Numbered from the stretch's first letter, positions 38,123 through 47,405 are shown. The stretch: DNA of 64,000 nucleotides from Mesorhizobium loti (GCF_001510895.1 NZ_LPWA01000002.1:112671-176670), one strand, 5' to 3'. The notes: a model not told the origin generated them from the sequence alone. A program made the numbers and translations.

Positions 38123-38917
38123 ATGCAGAACGTGGCAATTGTTTTCTCTGAAATACGACAGATAATTCCAATTTGGCAGAAGCGTCTCCCGGGGCAATTA
38201 ATTGCTGCTGGAAGAAAACCAGCCCTTCCACGCCTACTATCTCAGTTGGAAGCCGCTGGAGTGCAGAAGACAGTCATTATTACGCCGGAAAACGCGAGCG
38301 ATATTACCAACGCCTTGCGCGGAGAGTGCAATAGGATGAAGCTTTGCTTCCACGCTCTCCGTGTGCGAAACGCCGGGCGTCTCATAGATGCAGCAACAAT
38401 AGAGGAATTGGCCGATTTTCAGGGTAACGTCTTTGTGTTCACCGAGAATTTGGTTATCTACGTCGCATTGATCGAGCGCCTATTGCGCTCGCCGACCCGC
38501 AACATCGCGGTTGTTGCTCGATCACGCGACGGAACGTCGCTGCGAGTACTAGCAAACAAGACACTGCGCCTTACGGCTGTTCTGCCAGAACCCGCCGGCA
38601 GTTGGAAAAAGGCTGCTGCAGATTTGAGCCTCGCTGGCATTTATAAGTTTGATGCGACGCTCGTACGTGCGGTTGCCCGCAATCGGCCCCGTCGTTCGCA
38701 CGACGACCTGGAGTTTTTTGAAGCTGCACTTGGAATTCATGCGCACCCCATCCACGTCATGTGCGCCGAACCTAGATCACTTGCGGCAGTGGACGATGTG
38801 CCGATCCCTGCGGGGCCCATTACTGAGACAGGTTTCATCGTCGACCAGCCAGCACCAATAAAATGCATGCATGGCCGTTCGCCGAACCAATCGAGCCCGT
38901 GTTACCGGAGAGCATGA
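38123..38917 (+). CDS. Nucleotidyltransferase-like protein, diverged
   Basis: 264 aa from the ATG at 38123. The N-terminal half resembles the NTP-transferase fold of sugar/alcohol-phosphate nucleotidyltransferases (GRKPALPRLLSQLEAAGVQK, then TVIITPENASDI), and NVFVFTENLVIYVALIERLL stands where such enzymes have their metal-binding Asp (usually GDxLF). That Asp is not evident, and the usual N-terminal GxGxR loop is poor. Could be an inactive or altered-substrate member. The start is uncertain (38057 is possible). It stands alone between the ect promoter region and luxR. Confidence 0.5.
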   Translation: MQNVAIVFSEIRQIIPIWQKRLPGQLIAAGRKPALPRLLSQLEAAGVQKTVIITPENASDITNALRGECNRMKLCFHALRVRNAGRLIDAATIEELADFQGNVFVFTENLVIYVALIERLLRSPTRNIAVVARSRDGTSLRVLANKTLRLTAVLPEPAGSWKKAAADLSLAGIYKFDATLVRAVARNRPRRSHDDLEFFEAALGIHAHPIHVMCAEPRSLAAVDDVPIPAGPITETGFIVDQPAPIKCMHGRSPNQSSPCYRRA

Positions 38918-39061
38918 TTGCGAGGATGTTCCCGAGCGAGCGAGTGCAGATGGTCAAAGTGCCTTCCCGTAGCGCATAACCGCCCCTAGCCGAGACTGCG
39001 AAGGTGCCCCGGGAATGGATTGTTCGAACAGATCGAAGCTCTCGGAGGTGGATAGTCCGGT

Positions 39062-39856
39062 TTAGATGTCTATAATTCCGAGTTTCATTGCTTTTACGGC
39101 TGCAACTAATCGGCTGCTACAGTTCAGCTTTCTCTTAACATTTTTTACGTGAAAATCGACGGTGTTCTCAGATATTCCTAGTATCGTTCCTATATCCACT
39201 GACGACTTGCCTCTTGAAACCCAAAAAACACACTCTTTTTCTCTTGAAGAGAGGCAATTATACTCTCCATCTTTGCGATCTTTCAACGCATGTGTGTCTG
39301 TTTTGAGGCGGAAGTGAAATGCGGATAACTCCAGGTACGTAAGTATGTGTTTTGGTATATTATGCATTGAACTTTGAGCAAAACTTATCATAGCCAACTT
39401 CCCGTTCGGGCCGTGTAATGGAATCGTAACTCCGGCCATTAGGCCAAAGGTGGCGGCGTCGTCAAAAATGCGTCGTTCTTCTTCGGTGGTGTCAGTGTCG
39501 TCATATACGTCCTTCCATTGAATGGCACCGAATCTACCTCGGATTTTCTTGGTGATGGGATCAAACTTGTAATATCCCATATCGAAGTAGCGCTTCTGCC
39601 ACTCGTTAGGATAATTCAGCATGGTCTCCAGATCATTGTGGGGCGGGTCGAATGCCATTTGATTAGGTGCAAGAGGGCGATAAGCGATCCACGGGAAGTT
39701 CACACTGCGAGCAAAAGCGGCTAACAGGTCGAATAGTTCTTGAGGGGGAGCCCGACGGTGAGTCTTGTCGAGATATCGACAAAATTCGGCCTCGGCAAAT
39801 TCTTTAGCAGGTTTCAGAAAACGCGTTCTCGGGCCACGAAAAGAATCTTCGGACAC
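39062..39856 (-). CDS. LuxR-family quorum-sensing type regulator (solo)
   Basis: 264 aa. The N-terminal autoinducer-binding domain keeps the usual acyl-homoserine-lactone contact pattern (a W in YPNEWQKRY, Y and DP in YYKFDPITKK, W in FGAIQWKDV, G in GVTIPLHGPNG). The C-terminal GerE helix-turn-helix reads CLSSREKECVFWVSRGKSS, then GISENTVDFHVKNVKRKL. No luxI synthase lies in the window, so it is a solo that may read signals made elsewhere in the genome or by others. Codon use is AT-rich. Its likely targets are the neighbouring monooxygenase or methyltransferase genes, by position only. Confidence 0.9.
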   Translation of the reverse strand: MSEDSFRGPRTRFLKPAKEFAEAEFCRYLDKTHRRAPPQELFDLLAAFARSVNFPWIAYRPLAPNQMAFDPPHNDLETMLNYPNEWQKRYFDMGYYKFDPITKKIRGRFGAIQWKDVYDDTDTTEEERRIFDDAATFGLMAGVTIPLHGPNGKLAMISFAQSSMHNIPKHILTYLELSAFHFRLKTDTHALKDRKDGEYNCLSSREKECVFWVSRGKSSVDIGTILGISENTVDFHVKNVKRKLNCSSRLVAAVKAMKLGIIDI

Positions 39857-40069
39857 TTCGATTTAACTCACAAAGACATTGGTTGCATCCATCCCTACTA
39901 TTGAATCAAACGCGCCCGCTTTTCGGTGAGAAATGTCGCGACGTCTTTGTCAACGCGACAAGACGGGAGCTCGGAACAAACTTTGTGCGGCTAGGACGAG
40001 CGGAGATGCAAAAGGTGTTCCAAACCGTCCACGATCGTTGCTCGCGGTGAAGGAAAATTCCGCATTCGT

Positions 40070-41362
40070 TCAGGCTTTGATCGTTTCCCTCAGAGTCGAA
40101 CCCGGATACTCCCTCCGGAATAGACCGCGCTTCTGGAGGATCGGGACTACCGAACGCGTGAAGGCCTCGAACGACCCCGGCATTTCAGTGGGCGTCACGA
40201 TGAAGCCATCGCAGCCCTTATTTTCGAAGAATTCCTGAAGCTCTTCGGCCACGGTCTCGGGCGTGCCCACAACTTGAGGGCAGAGTTCGCTAATCGCAAA
40301 ATGACTGGCCGCTTCGCCTAGAGTGAGATTCTTAGCCTTAGTGCCTTGAAGGATGATATCGAACGAGCCACGAGAGCCTGTTTCTGCCGAGATGTCGATG
40401 ATGGGCTTGTCTATCGGATACTTCGACAGATCAAGCCCAGTATGAGCCGACATGAACGGGATGCCGACGCGAGGGTCGACCAAGCCATTGATGTAAGCTT
40501 GCTTTTCGCGGGCAAGCGATTCTGTTTCGCCGACAATTGGATCCACCGAGACGAGAATGGCGCAATCGTCCGGGTTCCGCCCGGACTTGCCGACTCGATC
40601 TTTCATCTCTGCATAAAATTCTTGCATGTCCGACAATGAATGCTGAAGCGTAAAGACAAGCTCGGCGTGGCTAGCGGCAAAATCGCGGCCGCGCGGTGAC
40701 GACCCGGCCTGCATGATGACCGGGTGCCGCTGAGGGCTCGGCGGGACGGTAAATACGCCCCTTGCCCCGACGTATTTCCCTGCGGCCTCGGTGTGGCGCA
40801 TCTTCGCCTGATCAATGAAGTCGCCGCTCTCCTTATCAAGGACGAGCGCGCCGTCAGCCCACCCTGCCCATAAGTCGAGGCACACTTTCAGGACCTCTTC
40901 GGCGCGGTCGTAACGTTCATTGCGCGGTAGGAGCGCCTCCTTGCCAAACATCTGCGCCTCCAGGTCGCCTGCGGAAGTCACAATGTTCCAGGCGATGCGG
41001 CCGCCGCTCAACACATCAAGCGAGGACAGCACGCGAGCGATCGCATAGGGTTCTTGAAAGCTCGTGGACATTGTCACGCCGAGTCCAATGCGCGACGTGG
41101 TCCGCGCCATCATCGCGACAAGCGGAACCGGATCAAGCAGCGACATTTGCCCGCCTCGCGCCATGGTGGTTTCGTTATAGAAAGAGAGAACATCGGCGAA
41201 GAATAACCCGTCAAATCTTCCAACCTCGAGCGTACGCGCGAGCGTTTCCCAGAACGCCGGGTCGAGAAACCTATTCTCTGTTTGCGGGTGGCGCCACATG
41301 GCATGGTGATGGCAAGTTGGCCCCGCCATAAGAAACGCTACAAGTTTCATCTGCCGCGACAT
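40070..41362 (-). CDS. LLM-class flavin-dependent monooxygenase (NtaA/SnaA/DszA family)
   Basis: 430 aa FMN-dependent two-component monooxygenase. Seen: MKLVAFLMAGPTCHHHAMWR, GRFDGLFFADVLSFY, RTTSRIGLGVTMSTSFQEPY, GRIAWNIVTSAG, the central NERYDRAEEVLKVCLDLWAG and PVIMQAGSSPRGRDFAASHA, all in family order. Members oxidise sulfonates, aminopolycarboxylates or pathway intermediates with a separate flavin reductase, which is not encoded here. The start at 41362 (MSRQMK) has GGAG upstream; 41374 is rejected. It is preceded by the best sigma-54 promoter in the window and by a NifA-type site, so bacteroid or nitrogen-fixation expression is likely. Confidence 0.88.
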   Translation of the reverse strand: MSRQMKLVAFLMAGPTCHHHAMWRHPQTENRFLDPAFWETLARTLEVGRFDGLFFADVLSFYNETTMARGGQMSLLDPVPLVAMMARTTSRIGLGVTMSTSFQEPYAIARVLSSLDVLSGGRIAWNIVTSAGDLEAQMFGKEALLPRNERYDRAEEVLKVCLDLWAGWADGALVLDKESGDFIDQAKMRHTEAAGKYVGARGVFTVPPSPQRHPVIMQAGSSPRGRDFAASHAELVFTLQHSLSDMQEFYAEMKDRVGKSGRNPDDCAILVSVDPIVGETESLAREKQAYINGLVDPRVGIPFMSAHTGLDLSKYPIDKPIIDISAETGSRGSFDIILQGTKAKNLTLGEAASHFAISELCPQVVGTPETVAEELQEFFENKGCDGFIVTPTEMPGSFEAFTRSVVPILQKRGLFRREYPGSTLRETIKA

Positions 41363-41407
41363 CCTGGGCTCCACAATTTTGTCATTTGATGTATGTTCGG
41401 CTAGGAG

Positions 41408-41423
41408 CGCAAGAGCCGTACCA
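41408..41423 (-). promoter_or_regulatory. Sigma-54 (-24/-12) promoter for the LLM monooxygenase
   Basis: Minus strand: TGGTACG-GCTC-TTGCG, which matches TGGYACG-N4-TTGC at every conserved position, with GG and GC correctly spaced. The implied transcription start near 41396 gives a leader of about 35 bases containing the GGAG ribosome binding site. Confidence 0.7.
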
Positions 41424-41532
41424 ACTTAGAATACGCCTGGATAGCCATCTGATTCACAAGCTTTTTCCTCAAGCCATTCAAAAATGTAAGGGCCGACACT
41501 GACCCGCAAAGGACATGGATTATGGAGTTTAA

Positions 41533-41548
41533 TGTTAGTTTCAGGACA
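41533..41548. promoter_or_regulatory. TGT-N10-ACA, candidate NifA upstream activating site
   Basis: TGT-TAGTTTCAGG-ACA, exact NifA consensus, about 145 bases upstream of the start implied by the -24/-12 element at 41408-41423. The site is palindromic and might also serve the divergent methyltransferase-like gene, but no -24/-12 element was found on that side. Confidence 0.6.
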
Positions 41549-41774
41549 CGGTCGTCCGCTTTATTGCAATGGCTCGCGGTGCCATGCGGTTGTTGGGATA
41601 TTGGCTCTGCCTGCGTCAGGGGGATCCGTCAGTCACGCGCTTTCCGAGATTTAGCACTACTTGACTTGGTAGCTTGTGCAAACCAAGTGCCGGGCGCTTG
41701 AGTTGGGATTGCGTCAGGGCGCCAATCAAGCTGCCCGTCTGCAGACGATGACATGCCAATATGGAGATCGACAC

Positions 41775-42536
41775 GTGAAACTCACTTCTGGATACAAGGC
41801 TTTTTGCGAGGCCGCTGAAAAAAACTACCCAGATCAAACAAAGCCAGGTGGAAACCTTGATTGGGCCATCGCACTGAGCAGCGTTGTGAATGCTGAGTCT
41901 TCCGACCGTTTTGCAAAGCCATCGGCACGAGGATGGGAGTCCTTCTTTCACGCAAAACTCTTTCCCAGTTATTCCACCAAGGTCGGAGCCTTGGCGATGA
42001 CGTACAAAGGGCTGATGAATGTTAAAACGCCTTTTGACCTGGCACTGTATACAAGGCTTATTTGGGAAATTCAGCCAAGGACAATTCTCGAGCTCGGTTC
42101 GCTTCAAGGTGGCAGCGGACTTTGGTTTGCTGACCAGATGTCGATACTTTGTGAGAACCCAGGTAACGTTCACTCATTTGATTTAAACATAAAATGTATC
42201 CACGAAAGTGCAAAACATCCTAATTTAACTTTTCATGAGGTTGACCTTTCAGACGTTAGCACTTTCGATGGAGATCTCTTAGCGAGGCTGCCTCATCCCT
42301 GGATCGTGATCGATGACGCGCACGTGCAAATATTCTCGATATTTTCTTACCTGAGCCGTTTCGCTGAAACGGGAGATTACTATGTGTTTGAAGATGATCC
42401 TTTGCGTGCCGATAGAGAGATTAGTGAGGGTTTGCGATTGGTCGAGCAATCAGGATTTTTGGTCGACACCTATTATACCGACGCTTTTGGAACCAATTTA
42501 ACTTGTGCCCCAAATGCATGGCTTAGAAAGTCGTAA
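41775..42536 (+). CDS. CmcI/cephalosporin-hydroxylase-like SAM-dependent methyltransferase
   Basis: 253 aa from the GTG at 41775, which has GGAGA 7 bases upstream (ATG 41748 is an alternative). The core reads RTILELGSLQGGSGLWFADQ (SAM-binding motif I), FDLNIKCIHESAKHPN, PWIVIDDAHVQIFSIFSYLS and YYVFEDDPL, matching the CmcI family, whose members are O- or N-methyltransferases of natural-product and surface-glycolipid pathways. The metal or catalytic residues of this family lie in the DDAH and EDD blocks, both present. Divergent from the LLM monooxygenase gene. Low GC. Confidence 0.75.
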   Translation: MKLTSGYKAFCEAAEKNYPDQTKPGGNLDWAIALSSVVNAESSDRFAKPSARGWESFFHAKLFPSYSTKVGALAMTYKGLMNVKTPFDLALYTRLIWEIQPRTILELGSLQGGSGLWFADQMSILCENPGNVHSFDLNIKCIHESAKHPNLTFHEVDLSDVSTFDGDLLARLPHPWIVIDDAHVQIFSIFSYLSRFAETGDYYVFEDDPLRADREISEGLRLVEQSGFLVDTYYTDAFGTNLTCAPNAWLRKS

Positions 42537-42992
42537 CCTTGATCGACGGTTTCATTGAGCGCTGCCCTTTTAACTTCCGCTAAGGCCGTAGCATGGGTGG
42601 GGCAGCGCATTGAGTAATCATGCAAGCAAGCAGGTAGTGGTCTGGCTTTGAACTGCCGGCACGCCGTCAACTAAGCTAGATGAGAATATGCATTGCCGGT
42701 TCATCTTCCTTCCGCGGCCGTCCCTACGGGAACGCTGCATGATGACGCTCAACAACGGTGCGCATCATTTGGCGAGTGACGGCTACGTTGGCCTCTTTCG
42801 GCGGCCCACCCCCGGGCGATTGCCGTAGGTTTGCGTTCGCAGGGTTTATCGCATGCTAATAAACTTCTGCGCGGCATCGAGGCTGGTGGCTCCTGTCTCA
42901 GACGTATCGCCGCCCCGGCTCGATTTACCTAGAAGGATGTCGACAGCTTCAAGGTCTATGCCTGGTTCAATGGCAATTTTGGATTTATATCA
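42537..42992. other. Intergenic stretch with a short protein-tail remnant
   Basis: On the minus strand around 42854-42967 a frame reads GIDLEAVDILLGKSSRGGDT and ends KFISMR before a stop. I cannot assign it. Otherwise nothing recognised. Confidence 0.3.
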
Positions 42993-44381
42993 ATGTGGAT
43001 CCCAGATCTGTGTAATTCGACCGGTCCGCGATATAAGGCAATCATAGACGCGCTTGAGCGAGCCATTGCCTCGAAAAGCCTTTATCCGGGTGATCGTTTG
43101 CCGACTCATCGCGAACTCGCAGAAAGGCTCGGCGTCAGCGTACAGACCGTAGCTCGCGCTTACGCCGAGGCCGAACGTAAAGGACTGCTATCGGGCGAAG
43201 TTGGTCGAGGAACGTTTGTTCAGTATTTCAAACCAGAGCAGCGTGCGGGGAGTTTCGCTGACAGCGAAGTGCCAAACTCGCGGGACTTCTCAAACGTCAG
43301 GCCGGTACTCTCCGAAATTCATGTTGCAGCACTCAGGGAGGCGATGATCGAGTCAGCCAAAGACGGCGCCATTCAACGCATGCTTGAGTGTAGGCCAACG
43401 CAAGGCATAGTGCAGCATCGCGAGGCTGGCCTCGACTGGCTTGAGCGCAATGGGGTGAATGTGAGTGCCGACAGCTTGATCGTAACGAACGGCGTCGCTC
43501 ACGGGATCTGGACAGCAATGGCCAGTATAACCGAGCCAGGTGATGTGGTCGCCACCGAGGCACTTGTAGATACGTCTATCACCACTAATGCCTCAATCTT
43601 GAAGGTCAGGTTATACGCTCTGGCTATCGATCAAAAGGGTATTATTCCAGAATCCTTTGAAGAGGCCTGTTCGCACGAAAAGGTGAGGGTATTGTGTACT
43701 ACGCCCTGCTACAGTGCTCCCACAGTCTCCCTCATGGATGAGACGCGTCGCGAACGGATTGCCGAGATCGCGCGGCAGCACGATGTGGCGATCATCGAGG
43801 ACGACGTCTTCGGCCCTTTAATACCCAAACGGCCCAAACCAATGTGGTGCTTCGCTCCAGAACGCACATACTACGCGACGAGCTTTACGAAGTGTGTCAT
43901 GCCTTCTTTACGGACTGGATTTCTTGCAGGTCCAACCTCCGCAATACCTCGTCTAATTTTACGTGTTCGCGCTGCCGGATGGAGTGCAAACATCTGGACA
44001 GCTGACGTTGCTTCTCGCTGGCTGAAGGACGGGACAATTGATCGGTTGATCGAATGGCAACGACAGAAACTCAAGACGAGATATGGGATTCTGAAACACG
44101 TACTCGACACATTTAGCTATGAAGCGGAACCGTACGCGATGCATGCTTGGCTGACTCTGCCTGAACACTGGCGATCACGCCATTTTGTCGATCATGCGCG
44201 ATCGCTAGGGCTCCTTGTCAGCCCGCCTGATCCCTTCATCATCGGACGAGTGGTCGAACCCCACGCAGTACGGTTGGCACTTGGCGACACCAACAGAAAT
44301 GACCAGGACTTCAAAGAGGGTCTTGAACGAATCGCGGCCCTCCTGCGTGAACATCCCGATCCAATGAACTATTCGTACTGA
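42993..44381 (+). CDS. enuR: MocR-type (GntR/aminotransferase) regulator, EnuR-like, copy 1
   Basis: 462 aa. N-terminal GntR winged helix (LYPGDRLPTHRELAERLGVS, VQTVARAYAEAERKGLLSGE) joined to a fold-type-I aminotransferase domain (ITNGVAHGIWTAMASITEPG, CTTPCYSAPTVSL, IIEDDVFGPLIP and the PLP lysine in YYATSFTKCVMPSLRTGF). EnuR is the MocR regulator of ectoine import and breakdown genes; its PLP reacts with a catabolic intermediate, N-alpha-acetyl-diaminobutyrate or diaminobutyrate. Position directly before ehuA supports this name. The family usually represses without inducer. Copy 2 (55276-56681) is a clear paralogue. Confidence 0.82.
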   Translation: MWIPDLCNSTGPRYKAIIDALERAIASKSLYPGDRLPTHRELAERLGVSVQTVARAYAEAERKGLLSGEVGRGTFVQYFKPEQRAGSFADSEVPNSRDFSNVRPVLSEIHVAALREAMIESAKDGAIQRMLECRPTQGIVQHREAGLDWLERNGVNVSADSLIVTNGVAHGIWTAMASITEPGDVVATEALVDTSITTNASILKVRLYALAIDQKGIIPESFEEACSHEKVRVLCTTPCYSAPTVSLMDETRRERIAEIARQHDVAIIEDDVFGPLIPKRPKPMWCFAPERTYYATSFTKCVMPSLRTGFLAGPTSAIPRLILRVRAAGWSANIWTADVASRWLKDGTIDRLIEWQRQKLKTRYGILKHVLDTFSYEAEPYAMHAWLTLPEHWRSRHFVDHARSLGLLVSPPDPFIIGRVVEPHAVRLALGDTNRNDQDFKEGLERIAALLREHPDPMNYSY

Positions 44382-45239
44382 TCCAGACAGATCTATCGCG
44401 CCAGGCAGTCGTGGGCACACTCGAGAAGGTATCGACGAACAGTCGAGGCGATAAGCTGGACGACAGAAGACAAAAAATGCTCAAGGCGGAAAGAAGGCCC
44501 ATGTGGCTTCCTCCGATTGGTAATCCGCTCGCTGCCGATGAGCAGGACCGGACCGCCGGCATACTTCGAAATAGGTTGGCGCGTCCAAGATGCGGATCTG
44601 GTCGGCAAGCTAGATCAGCAGCCGAACGAATCTTCGATGTGGTTCGACACGGCGGGCATTCAACACGAAGAACGCGTTCAAACGTTCAAATCTGATACGA
44701 TTCGAACCAAGGAAACACAAATGAGTCGTCGCGCCCCGAGTTCCTCGGCTTCCGCAGCGAACCGAAGCCTGTGGAGATGGCGTCTGGGAAGCTGACGTGA
44801 GATAGCCGAGCGCGGCATTGTCGCCGTTCAAACGACAATCTATTGTGGACTGTTTTGTTCTCGCCCGTGCTGGTCCGCGACGAATGGATGATGTCCCTCC
44901 ATCGCACCATCGGCGACATAGTCGGATTCTATTTCAATGCGCAGCCCCGACCTTCCGTCGGCCCATGCGCTTTCTCGAACCGGCGAGCTCCGCCGTTCCG
45001 GCTCTTCCATATTCCCGGAAATCTACTCGTACCGCGACCGACGAGGGCCCGCCCTAGGGCAAGGCGTCTGTGGAAAACACTGACTTCGATCTTTTTTGCC
45101 CCGGATTACCTTAGCTCGATTGGATTGATTTGATCGCGCAACCTGGGAAAAAAGAAAATTGACATGATCCATTGTGTCGATTGACATGATCTCGCAACGC
45201 GTGTTTTGTAAAAGGATAATGTCTCAATAGGGGACACAG
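44382..45239. other. 860-bp spacer between enuR and ehuA
   Basis: Contains the ehuA operator region (45125-45192). Two plus-strand frames (44517-44795, with YFEIGWRVQDADLVGKLDQQ, and 44843-45133, with VLVRDEWMMSLHRTIGDIVG) look like gene remnants, but I cannot name them. No intact gene. Confidence 0.4.
45159..45192 (+). promoter_or_regulatory. Paired operator upstream of ehuA
   Basis: Half-sites TTGACATGATCC (45159-45170) and TTGACATGATCT (45181-45192) start exactly 22 bases apart, the two-turn spacing also seen at 52770, 54081 and 56839. A third TTGATTTGATCG lies at 45125-45136. The second half-site doubles as a TTGACA -35 element, so a bound regulator would control polymerase access. Best candidate binder: the EnuR-type MocR proteins. 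Confidence 0.7.
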
Positions 45240-46025
45240 ATGCCTGAACCAATTATTCGCATTGACAACATCACTAAACGCTACGGCGCGTTGACCGTCC
45301 TCGCTGGCTTATCGATGAATGTGATGCCAGGAGAGAAACTTGCGCTCATTGGGCCTTCCGGCTCGGGTAAGACAACGATCCTGCGAATCCTGATGACGCT
45401 GGAAACGATCAGTGGTGGGCACATCGAGGTCGATGGCGCGCAGCTTTACCATATCCCAAGCAAAGGAGCCCTTGCGCCTGCGGATGAGCGCCATCTGCAT
45501 CGCATGCGCGAAAAAATTGGCATGGTGTTCCAGCACTTCAATTTATTTCCGCACAAGTGCGTTGTGGACAATATTACCCTCGCTCCGATTTTGACAAAGC
45601 GCGTGCCGAAAGCGGTTGCCGAGAAACGTGCTATGGAACTTTTGGACATGGTGGGCTTAGCGGATAAAGCTCGCAGCATGCCCGCCCAACTGTCTGGGGG
45701 GCAGAAACAGCGGGTGGCAATCGCTCGTGCTTTAGCACTTTCCCCGAAGATCATGCTGTTCGACGAAGTGACTTCTGCGCTTGACCCTGAATTAGTGGAG
45801 GAGGTGCTTACTGTTATGCGGAAACTGGGCAGCGAGACAGACATGACGATGCTTCTCGTCACTCATGAAATGGGATTTGCCCACGATTTTGCCGACCGAG
45901 TCCTTTTTTTCGACCGCGGAACAATTGTAGAAGAAGGCAAGCCAGATGAGATCTTTCGGAACCCCAAACGGGAGCGTACGCAGACGTTCCTGCGCAAGAT
46001 TGTTGCTGCGGGACATCGAGTTTGA
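45240..46025 (+). CDS. ehuA: Ectoine/hydroxyectoine ABC transporter ATP-binding protein
   Basis: 261 aa polar-amino-acid-type ABC ATPase. Walker A GPSGSGKTT, Q-loop region GMVFQHFNLFPHKCVVDNIT, signature LSGGQKQRVAIARALAL, Walker B IMLFDEVTSALD, switch His in LLVTHEMGFA. Named EhuA by context: followed by two permeases and eutABCDE, as in the Sinorhizobium meliloti ehu/eut cluster. Noticeably lower GC than ehuC onward, so the operon may be a hybrid joined in the 60-base gap after this gene. Confidence 0.88.
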   Translation: MPEPIIRIDNITKRYGALTVLAGLSMNVMPGEKLALIGPSGSGKTTILRILMTLETISGGHIEVDGAQLYHIPSKGALAPADERHLHRMREKIGMVFQHFNLFPHKCVVDNITLAPILTKRVPKAVAEKRAMELLDMVGLADKARSMPAQLSGGQKQRVAIARALALSPKIMLFDEVTSALDPELVEEVLTVMRKLGSETDMTMLLVTHEMGFAHDFADRVLFFDRGTIVEEGKPDEIFRNPKRERTQTFLRKIVAAGHRV

Positions 46026-46086
46026 TGACTGGATAACGTCCCTTAACTTCATTTGTTCGATACGCTTATACTAAATTGGAGAATAT

Positions 46087-46746
46087 ATGATCGACTGGTC
46101 CGGCTATCTCGGCCTGATATTGCAGGGAGCGCTTGTCACCATCGAGCTGACGCTGATGGGGTCGGTGCTCGCGCTCGTCATGGCCTTTGTCGCGGGCATG
46201 GGCCGTATCTCGCGTTTCTTCATCGTGCGCGCCTTGGCCACGACCTACATCGAGTTCTTCCGCGGCACATCGATCTTCGTGCAGCTGTTCTGGGCCTATT
46301 TCGTGCTGCCCTTCGCCGGCCTGGAGCTCACGCCCTTGCAGGCCGGCGTTCTGGCGCTGGGACTGAATGTCAGCGCCTACGCCGCCGAAGTCGTGCGCGG
46401 GGCCATCCTGTCGATCGGCCGCGAGCAGTACGAGGCATGCACGGCGCTGAACCTCGGCCGCTGGCAAGGCATGCGCCACGTCATCCTGCCGCAGGCGCTG
46501 CTCGTCATGCTGCCGACCTTCGGCAACAACGCCATCGAATTGCTCAAGGCGACATCGGTCGTGTCGCTGATCTCGCTCGCCGATCTCACCTTCCAGGCAC
46601 AGGTGGTACGCTCGCAGACGGGCAGCACGCTGATGCCCTTCGTCTCCGTGCTCGTCATCTATTTCGTGTTTGCGCTGATCATTTCCTGGGGTGTGCGTTC
46701 GCTGGAACGCCGCAGGGCGCGCGGCCTCGACGGAGTGCGTGTCTGA
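46087..46746 (+). CDS. ehuC: Ectoine/hydroxyectoine ABC transporter permease
   Basis: 219 aa polar amino acid (HisM/GlnP) permease: LILQGALVTIELTLMGSVLA first helix, FFRGTSIFVQLFWAYFVLP, the EAA loop with ACTALNLGRWQGMRHVILPQ, and five helices in all. Its stop overlaps the ehuD start (ATGA). High GC, core-like codon use. Confidence 0.9.
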   Translation: MIDWSGYLGLILQGALVTIELTLMGSVLALVMAFVAGMGRISRFFIVRALATTYIEFFRGTSIFVQLFWAYFVLPFAGLELTPLQAGVLALGLNVSAYAAEVVRGAILSIGREQYEACTALNLGRWQGMRHVILPQALLVMLPTFGNNAIELLKATSVVSLISLADLTFQAQVVRSQTGSTLMPFVSVLVIYFVFALIISWGVRSLERRRARGLDGVRV

Positions 46747-47405
46747 TGGAATGGGATTGGGATTTTGTCCGGCAGATCATGCCGATGTTGATCCAGGGCG
46801 TGAAGATCACGATCCTGGCGACGGTGCTCGGCTCAATACTGGCGGCGATCGTCGGCCTGGCCATCGCCCTGGCGCGGCGCTCGCCGAACCGGGCCGTGTC
46901 GCGAAGCGTCGGTTGGTTCGCGGAGTTCATCCGCGGCACGCCGCTTCTGGTGCAGCTCTATTTCATCTTCTACGTTCTGCCCGACATCGGCATCCTGCTG
47001 CCACCGCTGGTGGCGGGCGTCATCGGGCTTGGCCTGCACTACGGCACCTATACGGCGGAAGTCTACCGCGCCGGTATCGACAATGTGCCGCGCGGCCAGT
47101 GGGAGGCGGCCAAGGCCTGCAATCTCAACGGCCGCCACACCTGGACGCATATCATACTGCCGCAGGCGATCCCGCCGATGATCCCTGCCCTGGCCAATTA
47201 TTTCATCGCCATGTTCAAGGAGACGCCGCTGCTTTCGGCGATCACGGTGCTGGAGCTAATGAACCAGGCCAAGAGCGTCGCCAACACCTATTACCGCTAC
47301 ATCGAGCCGATGACGCTGGTCGGCGCCTTCTTCCTCGTCATCAGCCTCTGCTCCGTCGTACTCTTGCGCTGGCTGGAGCATCGCTACGGCAGGATCGAGA
47401 GATGA
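46746..47405 (+). CDS. ehuD: Ectoine/hydroxyectoine ABC transporter permease
   Basis: 219 aa, second permease of the pair: RQIMPMLIQGVKITILATVL, FIRGTPLLVQLYFIFYVLPD, the EAA loop with AAKACNLNGRHTWTHIILPQ. It overlaps ehuC at its start and eutA at its end by ATGA, so ehuC-ehuD-eutA are translationally coupled. Confidence 0.9.
   Translation: MEWDWDFVRQIMPMLIQGVKITILATVLGSILAAIVGLAIALARRSPNRAVSRSVGWFAEFIRGTPLLVQLYFIFYVLPDIGILLPPLVAGVIGLGLHYGTYTAEVYRAGIDNVPRGQWEAAKACNLNGRHTWTHIILPQAIPPMIPALANYFIAMFKETPLLSAITVLELMNQAKSVANTYYRYIEPMTLVGAFFLVISLCSVVLLRWLEHRYGRIER

Noticed and set aside
42979..42993. Copy of the paired 22-bp operator before enuR copy 1
   Set aside because: TTGGATTTATATCAA resembles one half-site, but the position 22 bases away has no TTG match.
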